Shown here one piece after another: positions 58,407 through 64,000 of a stretch of DNA of 64,000 nucleotides. The notes under the pieces were generated by a model. It ran no database searches, was not told the origin of the DNA, and saw only the letters and a program-made list of their open reading frames with translations. The translations under genes were made by a program, and so were the position numbers. Within the stretch, counting starts at the first letter, position 1; each line of letters starts with the position of its first letter. Source of the stretch: Nocardioides panaciterrulae (GTDB taxonomy: Bacteria; Actinomycetota; Actinomycetes; Propionibacteriales; Nocardioidaceae). Location of the stretch: assembly GCF_013409645.1 (NCBI RefSeq), contig NZ_JACCBG010000001.1, forward strand, positions 2,292,001 to 2,356,000, given 5' to 3'.

Positions 58407-59321
58407 TCACGCGGACTCGTCGATCTCCCGGTCGCGGGCGTTGACGTAGACCTCGATGTGCTGCCACAGGTACTCCTCGAGGACTTCGTCGAGGCTCATC
58501 GGCGGCAGGTCGTGCGCGGCGACGAAGTGTCGCAGGTCGTCGACGAGTCGTTCTTCGTTCGCGTATCGACCGAGCCGGTCCATGAGCGTTGACGCGCGGC
58601 GTCGTACCGAACGCGCCGACTGGGGGCTGTAGCGAGTGACGAACTCGACGACGGCCGGCGAGGTGAGCCCAGCACGCCCCCTCCGTGCCGGGGCGGAGTG
58701 CTCGGCTGCCGCCACGGCGAGCTGCTGCAACAGCGAGGCGTCCGGCAGGCTCAGCACCCCGCCCAGCAGGGCGTGCTGGACGAGATGGCTGGACTCGAAC
58801 ACCGCGTCCGCGGGGAGTTCGGGGAGCCCGGCGAGGAGGTCGAGGTCCGCGGCGTTGTCACACAGCGTGGTGCTTGCCCAGGTGCGATAACGTCGCTGCG
58901 CGGCCTCGGTGCGCCCGAGCTCGGCGAGCAGGGACCGTCGTACGGCGCGGAGGATGTTCGCGGCCACGCATCGCTGCGACGGCACGGTCCGGATCTGCAG
59001 CCAGAGCTCGCCGGCCGTCAGCGCGTCGATGTCCGGCGAGAGGTCCCGCAGGCTGTCGGCCAGGCGCGTCACGCCCGGCAGCAGCAGCCACGCCAGAACC
59101 ACTGCCGCCTCGGCGTCGTTCTGAGCCAACTGGGACAGACGGGCAAGCAGACCGTCCTTGGTCGCGGTCGAAACGCGACGCGTCCAGTCGGGTAGGTCGA
59201 GCAGGTCGTCAACGACCGCCAGTTCCGGCTCCTGATGACACCAGCGCTGCCACGCCTCGCCCGCGGCCGCCATCGCCGGACCGTCGACGTCGTCGAGGCC
59301 GAGACACGTCGCGACGCTCAT
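58407..59321 (-). CDS. Unknown 304-residue protein of the element
   Basis: Start ATG at 59319-59321, with AAAGGGG eight bases upstream; a GTG three codons earlier overlaps that ribosome site. Mostly helical and soluble, with WLLLPGVTRLADSLRDLSPD, CVAANILRAVRRSLLAELGR and an acidic C-terminus EYLWQHIEVYVNARDREIDES. RYSPQSARSVRRRASTLMDRL could be a DNA-binding helix. I recognise no family. Divergent from the XRE regulator. Confidence 0.7.
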   Translation of the reverse strand: MSVATCLGLDDVDGPAMAAAGEAWQRWCHQEPELAVVDDLLDLPDWTRRVSTATKDGLLARLSQLAQNDAEAAVVLAWLLLPGVTRLADSLRDLSPDIDALTAGELWLQIRTVPSQRCVAANILRAVRRSLLAELGRTEAAQRRYRTWASTTLCDNAADLDLLAGLPELPADAVFESSHLVQHALLGGVLSLPDASLLQQLAVAAAEHSAPARRGRAGLTSPAVVEFVTRYSPQSARSVRRRASTLMDRLGRYANEERLVDDLRHFVAAHDLPPMSLDEVLEEYLWQHIEVYVNARDREIDESA

Positions 59322-59507
59322 GGTGATCACCCCTTTCCGTGCCAGGGCAGACCCCTGTCAAGAGGTAGGTGTGCAAGGCATGTCCGGATTTGGCATAGAC
59401 ACCCCGTACGACCTGGCCGCGACTGTCCGTCCGCTGTCGCATCTGCCCAGGTGAGGCGCCAAAACGAACGATCTGGCCGAGCAGATCCGATCCGATATCC
59501 TCGGAGC

Positions 59508-60155
59508 GTGTCCGGGGGCTCCCTGCTCGCGTACGCCCGCCACGCGGCCGGGCTGACCCAGGACGCCCTCGCCCGCCTCGCCGGCACGTCGCAGCCCACC
59601 CTGTCGGCATACGAGCGCGGCACGAAGTCGCCCTCGCTGGCCGTCGCCGAGCGGATCATCGAAGCAGCAGGTCACCGGCTCGAGGTCGTGCCGAACCTGG
59701 AGTTCGTGGAGGTTCCCGGCCAGCACGGTCTTCACCCGTTCTGGCTCGCCAACCAGCTGTGGCGACTCGATCCCGAACGCGCCTTCAGCACGGTCCTGCT
59801 TCCAGGGCCCGACCACCACTGGCCGGCACCGCGGCGGCCGTACTACCTCCGTGACCGCACCGACCGGGCCCGCGCCTACGAGCTGATCCTCCGGGAGGGC
59901 AGCCCGCGCGACCTGCTCGACCACATCGACGGCGCGCTGCTCGTCGACATCTGGAGAGAGCTCGACCTGCCCGACCCCATCCGCCGTGCCTGGCAGCCGC
60001 TCATCCACAAGACCCTGCCCACGCGCCGCCGCCCGCGAGCGACCGGGGCCGGTAGCGAACGCCCACCAGGTGCGCTCATCCGACTCCGACCCAGCGAGCG
60101 AGCCCGTCATCTGCGGCTCGGGAAAGACGAGCACGAGGACCGCCCCAGCAGTTGA
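59508..60155 (+). CDS. XRE-family regulator with a long C-terminal domain
   Basis: 215 residues from GTG 59508. Helix-turn-helix LLAYARHAAGLTQDALARLA and GTSQPTLSAYERGTKSPSL at the N-terminus, then an uncharacterised domain with HPFWLANQLWRLDPERAFS and RRPYYLRDRTDRARAYELIL. GATATCCT 12 bases upstream may be the -10 and would leave a nearly leaderless message. Antitoxins and phage-like regulators have this build; no cognate toxin is adjacent on the same strand. Confidence 0.75.
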   Translation: MSGGSLLAYARHAAGLTQDALARLAGTSQPTLSAYERGTKSPSLAVAERIIEAAGHRLEVVPNLEFVEVPGQHGLHPFWLANQLWRLDPERAFSTVLLPGPDHHWPAPRRPYYLRDRTDRARAYELILREGSPRDLLDHIDGALLVDIWRELDLPDPIRRAWQPLIHKTLPTRRRPRATGAGSERPPGALIRLRPSERARHLRLGKDEHEDRPSS

Positions 60156-60354
60156 GCCCGCCCATCCAACCGCCCCGGCCGCTGAGTGCACCTGATCGGC
60201 GGAGTGGCGTGGAAGTTCGACGCGATGTACGACAGCGAAGGGCTACTCTGGGGAACGCCGTCCCCAGGGCTCCGGTGCGAGGAAGAAGGCCCCGGACACG
60301 CTGATGGAATCAGCACCCAGGGCTGACGTCTCTTACCTCCGACTCGTCTCCCAA

Positions 60355-60374
60355 GCGTAACATATGTGATACGC
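60355..60374. promoter_or_regulatory. Palindromic operator/promoter of the HigA-like gene
   Basis: gcgtaacatatgtgatacgc: arms GCGTA/TACGC around the self-complementary ACATATGT, 26 bases before the start. TGTGATACGCT can serve as an extended -10. Autoregulation by the downstream XRE protein is the obvious reading. Confidence 0.55.
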
Positions 60375-60399
60375 TCTGGCGCGACGGGAGTTGATGGAA

Positions 60400-60813
60400 A
60401 TGACGAAGCACACCGCCTTTTGGGACGACTTGGCCCGCGACCTTGAGGACCCTGAGTTCCTGCGGGAGTACGTCGCCGAGTCGATGCGCATCGCGACCAT
60501 CGACGCGATCGTCAATGCTCTCGATGCCGCCCGAGAGGCGGCGGGGCTGTCGAAGGCAGAGCTGGCCCGAGCCATTCAGGCTGAGCCGGCGACCATCCGA
60601 CGGCTCTTCTCGTCCGACAAGATGAATCCAACGCTCGGCACGCTCGCCGAAGTCGCCGCTGCACTCGGGCTGCGCATCACGGTCGAGCCGCTGGGCAAGG
60701 ACGAGAGAGCACAAGTCACCGGCCCCCTCCTCGAAGGACGCGTCGCAGACCCGAAGAAGTTGGCCAAACACCTCGACGCGATGCGGACCCGGAAACCGAA
60801 GGTGCCCGCCTGA
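60400..60813 (+). CDS. HigA-like XRE antitoxin
   Basis: 137 residues from ATG 60400, with GGGAG nine bases upstream; in-frame ATG 60394 and TTG 60391 are close alternatives. RIATIDAIVNALDAAREAAG and LSKAELARAIQAEPATIRRL form the DNA-binding domain of HigA-type antitoxins. A basic C-terminal tail follows. It is convergent with its presumed toxin, two bases apart. Confidence 0.82.
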   Translation: MTKHTAFWDDLARDLEDPEFLREYVAESMRIATIDAIVNALDAAREAAGLSKAELARAIQAEPATIRRLFSSDKMNPTLGTLAEVAAALGLRITVEPLGKDERAQVTGPLLEGRVADPKKLAKHLDAMRTRKPKVPA

Positions 60814-60815
60814 CC

Positions 60816-61313
60816 TCACGCGAGCGAGCGTGGGTTTCGCCCGCGGAACTCATCCCCGAGGCTGCGGACGGCCGCGTAGTCGGCGTCCGAGAGCGTCGTC
60901 CGGAACGGCTTGTCGCGACCATCGATCACAACCAGCAAGGGCTTGCCCTCGCCCTTGGCGTCGTAGTCGAGCAGACAGAAGAGCCGGTAGTGATGACGGC
61001 GAGGGCCATCGATGCGCAGCTCGAACCATGCGCTCATCTCGCCCTTCATCGCCTCCCAGTAGCCGCCACCAGAGAACCGCTTGGGCGGTGCGGTGGCGAC
61101 AGCGACGAGCGCGGCGCGCATCTTCGCTCGCACCGTCGTCGGATAGCCGTCGAGCGCTTCACGGCCCGGGGTCGGCTGCTTCGGGTCGTCGTCCTTGTGA
61201 CGCCTGAAGAAGACGATCTGGTGTTCGTCATCTGGCGACGGCCCGGTGCGCACCGCAGGCACCTTCGGCCGTGGCCGTCTTTGCTTTCGGCGATCGCGTG
61301 GGTCTGGGCTCAT
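60816..61313 (-). CDS. HigB/RelE-superfamily toxin-like protein
   Basis: 165 residues. After a basic 25-residue leader comes a compact domain: YPTTVRAKMRAALVAVA, FSGGGYWEAMKGEMSAWFEL, HHYRLFCLLDYDAKG and PFRTTLSDADYAAV, the strand-helix order of HigB/Gp49-type mRNA interferases. The ATG overlaps the int stop as ATGA, so the toxin-like gene is translated from the int message, while the antitoxin gene faces it. This differs from the usual head-to-tail order. Confidence 0.75.
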   Translation of the reverse strand: MSPDPRDRRKQRRPRPKVPAVRTGPSPDDEHQIVFFRRHKDDDPKQPTPGREALDGYPTTVRAKMRAALVAVATAPPKRFSGGGYWEAMKGEMSAWFELRIDGPRRHHYRLFCLLDYDAKGEGKPLLVVIDGRDKPFRTTLSDADYAAVRSLGDEFRGRNPRSLA

Positions 61314-62482
61314 CGCGGTTCATCCTCGCGTTGTGCACCGACAAGCGCAGAGAGTCGCTTTGCGATCTCGGCGTCCCGGTCCGCGGCGGCGTGCTGGTAG
61401 CGCATGGCAGCGCCAGGAGTTGAGTGGCCGAGCCGGCCCATGAGTTCGGCGAGGGTCGCGCCGGTCTGGGCGGCGAGAACGGCGCCCGTGTGGCGGAGAT
61501 CGTGCCAGCGCAGGTCCTCGCGTCCGGCGGCCTTCCGGGCCGGGTAGTAGACCTTGTACAAAGTGGACGGCGCCATGTGATGGTTGCCGTCGGCGGCCGC
61601 CGGGAAGAGCAGGGCGTCCTTACCCGGGCCGGTGTGCTTGGCCAGGTGCTCTTTGACCATCGGCAGCAGATGCGGCGGGATCGCAACGTCACGACTGCCC
61701 GCATCGGACTTCGGCGGGCCGACAATGAACTCGCCGTCGACGCGCACCACTCCCCTGCGGATCTTCACCCGGTTGGTCCCAAGGTCGATGTCGCCGCGGC
61801 GCAACTCGGCCAACTCGCCGAAGCGCATCGCGCACCAGGCGGCGAGCAATGCCATCAGCTGGTAGCGGTCGGGCAGCTCGGCGACGATCATCTCCAACTC
61901 CGCCAGCGTCGCTGGCTGCACCTGGTGCGCGCGCTTGGTGCTGCCAGCACCCCGGATGTGCGCAGGGTTGTACGGGATGAATGGAGCAGGCCGCTCCGAG
62001 GCCGCGCAGGCAAAGATCGTCCGGAGAAGGCTGTAGGACTGCGCCCGGATCGTCTCCCGACCGGGCGCGAGATCGTCGTACCAGGCGTTGACGTCATCGT
62101 TGTTGATCCGGTCTATTCGTTGATCGCCGAGGGTCGGGAGGATGAACTTGTCGAGCAGCATGCGGTACTGCCGACGGGTCGTGGGCCGCAGCTCGCGGCC
62201 CTTGGTCTTGCGGTTCTCCAGCCAGAGGTCGGCGTAGGCCCGGAAGGTCGGCGACTCGCGTCGCCTCGCACCACGGCTCGCGACGTCCGGCGCCCAGACC
62301 TCCATCTGGATCTCGGCACGACGAGCGGACAGCCAGGCGATGGCGTCGTCCTTGGCGTCGAAGGTCGTGGAGGCTCGGTAGAGCTGGCCGTCCGGACCGG
62401 TGTAGCCGGCCCGGTAGTTGCCCGACGGCAGCCGCTCGACCCGGCCGAAACTGCGCCGTGCCCGCTGGTGGGCCCGAGCCAT
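61310..62482 (-). CDS. int: Tyrosine-family site-specific integrase
   Basis: 390 residues. N-terminal arm-binding domain (GNYRAGYTGPDGQLYRAS), SAM-like core-binding domain (TFRAYADLWLENRKTKG) and catalytic domain with Arg in CAMRFGELAELR, WHDLRHTG (H-x-x-R), LGHSTPGAAMRY with the His and the nucleophile Tyr. All catalytic residues are present. ATG at 62480-62482, 168 bases inside attR. Confidence 0.95.
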   Translation of the reverse strand: MARAHQRARRSFGRVERLPSGNYRAGYTGPDGQLYRASTTFDAKDDAIAWLSARRAEIQMEVWAPDVASRGARRRESPTFRAYADLWLENRKTKGRELRPTTRRQYRMLLDKFILPTLGDQRIDRINNDDVNAWYDDLAPGRETIRAQSYSLLRTIFACAASERPAPFIPYNPAHIRGAGSTKRAHQVQPATLAELEMIVAELPDRYQLMALLAAWCAMRFGELAELRRGDIDLGTNRVKIRRGVVRVDGEFIVGPPKSDAGSRDVAIPPHLLPMVKEHLAKHTGPGKDALLFPAAADGNHHMAPSTLYKVYYPARKAAGREDLRWHDLRHTGAVLAAQTGATLAELMGRLGHSTPGAAMRYQHAAADRDAEIAKRLSALVGAQREDEPR

Positions 62483-62510
62483 CTTGTGTCCTCCCAGTAT
62501 CGCCTTTCGT

Positions 62511-62525
62511 GGAACATACGAGGAA
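62511..62525 (+). repeat. 15-bp sequence shared by both ends of the element (right copy)
   Basis: Second copy of ggaacatacgaggaa (first at 49438-49452). It is preceded at 62493-62504 by cccagtatcgcc, a 12-base piece of the att core, so this stretch looks like a partial duplicate of the attL region beside the int start. Confidence 0.6.
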
Positions 62526-62649
62526 TAGCGCGGTCCATGTCTGTCCTGATGCGTCTTGACATGTCCCGGACCAAAATGCCCTCTGACCTGGGAGTTTACC
62601 GTGAAACTGGACGTCGGTGGAGCGGTCGTGGTAACCCGCTTCTCAACAC

Positions 62650-62670
62650 TTCAAACCCAGTATCGCCCAC
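62650..62670 (+). other. attR core of the integrated element
   Basis: 21 bases identical to the tRNA-Val(GAC) 3' end at 49367-49387. The homology to attL continues after it: tcagaggccctttc recurs at 62685-62698, at the same 14-base spacing, so the DNA to the right is itself the left end of a related element. Confidence 0.85.
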
Positions 62671-62776
62671 CAGATAACGACAGCTCAGAGGCCCTTTCTG
62701 GGGCCGCTCTGCGATCCCGGGAACATCCGGGGAACAAGAAACAGCCACAGGTCACCTCCCCTGACGTGGCGCCGCC

Positions 62777-62851
62777 TCATCGCCAGTGGCCAACCGGCCC
62801 GGGATCGATGAAGCGCTCGACCGGCTCGACCTCGATCCTCAACGTCTTGCG
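62777..62851 (-). pseudogene. C-terminal remnant of a second excisionase gene
   Basis: Twenty-four codons reading RKTLRIEVEPVERFIDPGPV then GHWR and a stop. They align with the end of the intact xis at 49487 (RKTLRIKLDSIERFIDARPV then GGWR). The helix-turn-helix half is gone, replaced to the right by chromosomal sequence. The remnant follows its own att core and arm copy, exactly as xis does at the left end of the present element. Confidence 0.85.
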
Positions 62852-62873
62852 CGACTGGGCGGATCGGTGGCAG

Positions 62874-63599
62874 CTATGCGTCGAGCAGGTCGAGGTCGCG
62901 CACGCAGAAGCCGTGGTGCGCCCACTCCTCATTCAGCACTACGTGCAGGCACTCGAGCACCGACCTCCCGCGGGCGTACGGCGGCCAGCCTGGTCCCGCG
63001 GGCACCGGCGCAGTCGCCGACAGCTCGTCTGCTGTCACGGTCGCCAACCAACGCTCCAGCTCGGCGGCCTGCTCGTCGCGCACAGCCAATACCTCGTCGA
63101 GGCCCGGGGCCGCCGCTGGATCGAGTCCCTGCTCCTCCTGGTCAGGGACGAAGCCAGACGCCAACCCGATCCCGGTGAACGCCTGGGGCGATCCCAGGCA
63201 GCAGCGACGGAACCACGAGTCATGCACGAACACCAGGTGCCGAAGAGTCTCCACCGCCGACCACTCACCATCCATGCGCTGGTGCTCCGAGCCCTGAGGC
63301 ATCCGGCGAACCCGCTCGACCGTCTTTGCCCAGTTGGCCTGCAGCTGCCGATGGGCCTCCCGGAGATCGGCCGGGTCGCCCGATCGGATCAGCAGCCGCA
63401 CCGGATGCCGCCGGTCCAGCTCGGCCTCGACGTACGCCGTCACCTCCACCCCGTTGACCACCAGATTGCTGACCAGCCCGTCGATCACCGCGTCCTGCAT
63501 GACCACACCGACCAGCCGGGAGCGGGTCAGGTCGCACTCGCGGAACTCGGCATCGGTCAGATCCTGGTTCTCGAATCTCGCCACCCCGGAAGTATCCAT
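62874..63599 (-). CDS. Pentapeptide-type N-terminus plus DinB-like domain protein
   Basis: 241 residues from ATG 63597-63599. The first 60 residues have pentapeptide-like spacing (LTDAEFRECDLTRSRLVGVV), then a DinB four-helix domain with the metal-binding histidines in GEWSAVETLRHLVFVHDSWF and LNEEWAHHGF. Such proteins are thiol-dependent transferase-like and common in actinobacteria. Its stop lies 22 bases from the excisionase remnant, so the gene ends just at the scar of the older element yet appears complete. Confidence 0.85.
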   Translation of the reverse strand: MDTSGVARFENQDLTDAEFRECDLTRSRLVGVVMQDAVIDGLVSNLVVNGVEVTAYVEAELDRRHPVRLLIRSGDPADLREAHRQLQANWAKTVERVRRMPQGSEHQRMDGEWSAVETLRHLVFVHDSWFRRCCLGSPQAFTGIGLASGFVPDQEEQGLDPAAAPGLDEVLAVRDEQAAELERWLATVTADELSATAPVPAGPGWPPYARGRSVLECLHVVLNEEWAHHGFCVRDLDLLDA

Positions 63600-63643
63600 C
63601 GGCGTCCCGACACCTGCCCGACTCACGCCGTAGTTTGACGCGC

Positions 63644-64000
63644 GTGGACATCATCGTCGTCGACAGCTGCCACGTCGATAGGGCGACCCGGCTGGCGCTG
63701 CGGGCGCTGTGGGACCGGGCCTTCGGCGAGCGGTTCAGCGACGACGATGCGGATCACGCCTACGGCGGGGTGCACGTGCTGGCTCGCGACGGCGGCCGCA
63801 TCGTCGGGCACGCCAGCGCCGTTCCTCGGCGCATCGGGTTCGGTGACCGACCCTGGCTCACCGTCGGCTACGTCGAGGCCGTGGCCACCGACCCCGCGTG
63901 CCAGGGCCAGGGCGTCGGCCGGCGAACGATGACGAGGCTCCAGGAGGAGATCCGCTCCCGTTGGCCGGTGGCGCTCCTCTCCACCGGGCGGGCGACGGGC
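63644..64000 (+). CDS. Partial GNAT acetyltransferase similar to aminoglycoside 2'-N-acetyltransferases
   Basis: Runs off the right edge after 119 codons from a GTG at 63644. FSDDDADHAYGGVHVLARDG, GHASAVPRRIGFGDRPWLTV and GYVEAVATDPACQGQGVGRR follow the order seen in mycobacterial AAC(2')-I: the D.EH..GG.H region, the RR strand, GYVE.VAV and the acetyl-CoA loop Q-x-x-G-x-G. In mycobacteria these act on aminoglycosides or on peptidoglycan. Substrate here unproven and the C-terminus not visible. Divergent from the DinB gene. Confidence 0.75.
   Translation, partial: MDIIVVDSCHVDRATRLALRALWDRAFGERFSDDDADHAYGGVHVLARDGGRIVGHASAVPRRIGFGDRPWLTVGYVEAVATDPACQGQGVGRRTMTRLQEEIRSRWPVALLSTGRATG

Larger units (their letters stand above)
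49388..62670. mobile_element. Integrated genetic element at tRNA-Val(GAC), about 13.3 kb
   Basis: Bounded by the duplicated tRNA 3' end, with an excisionase gene at the left edge and a tyrosine integrase at the right edge. Contents: secreted-protein/ABC operon, flavoprotein fragment, IS110 element, IS3 remnant, MobF relaxase fragment, NTF2-like protein, unknown 304-residue protein, XRE regulator and a HigA/HigB-like pair. The conjugation gene is broken, so it is probably no longer self-transmissible, but int, xis and both att cores appear intact. No replication gene or FtsK/TraB-type pump was recognised, as would be expected in a complete AICE. Confidence 0.85.

Overview
The window reads as chromosomal DNA of a high-GC actinobacterium, most likely of the Nocardioidaceae (Nocardioides-like). 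This is inferred from the very GC-rich codon use, frequent GTG starts, four-base ATGA/GTGA gene overlaps, a DUF222-HNH (13E12-type) gene, an SsgA-like protein, a MobF-type relaxase remnant of the actinobacterial kind and typical actinobacterial gene orders (yajC-secD-secF-apt-rel; ruvC-ruvA-ruvB next to yebC and pdxST; thrS-HIT-pgsA). No 16S rRNA is present, so the genus is not proven.

Layout. 1-3.95 kb: the edge of an acetyltransferase-like gene, a DUF222-HNH gene, a small membrane protein, an IS256-family element with a multiply frameshifted transposase, and a stretch of unclear decayed sequence. 3.95-15.5 kb: a long minus-strand run, read rarA, two small membrane-anchored proteins, alaS, ruvX, mltG, aroE, a prepilin peptidase, aroC, an aroK-aroB fusion and aroQ. 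It combines alanyl-tRNA synthesis, cell-wall glycan-strand cutting and most of the shikimate pathway. 15.6-22 kb: an oligopeptide ABC importer operon. 22.2-27.6 kb: aspS, hisS and a metallo-hydrolase, facing a DUF349 gene that ends in a striking array of 32-bp repeats. 27.6-36.3 kb: rel, apt, secF, secD, yajC and the ruvCAB operon with an SOS box. 36.4-49 kb: yebC, pdxST, a PgsA-type synthase, acetyltransferases, an inositol-phosphatase-like enzyme, a HIT protein, thrS, small actinobacterial proteins, an SsgA-like protein, pabC and four tRNA genes.

49.39-62.67 kb: an integrated genetic element lying between the 3' end of tRNA-Val(GAC) and a 21-bp copy of that tRNA end. It has an excisionase at its left edge and a tyrosine integrase at its right edge, both reading left, so that attP would lie between xis and int in the circle. 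The cargo is mosaic: a four-gene operon for a secreted protein plus an ABC exporter-like complex, a fragment of an HFCD flavoprotein, an IS110 element with a structured non-coding left end, an IS3 remnant, the helicase half of a MobF relaxase, an NTF2-like protein, an unknown 304-residue protein divergent from an XRE regulator, and a convergent HigA/HigB-like pair whose toxin gene overlaps int. Immediately beyond the right att core lie a second att-arm sequence and the tail of another xis gene. This shows that an older, related element had used the same tRNA.

62.8-64 kb: chromosome resumes with a pentapeptide/DinB protein and, cut by the window edge, an acetyltransferase resembling aminoglycoside 2'-N-acetyltransferases. 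The strongest leads for something undescribed are the secreted-protein/ABC operon, the IS110 left-end RNA, the element accretion at tRNA-Val with its int-coupled toxin, and the 32-bp repeat array between DUF349 and rel.
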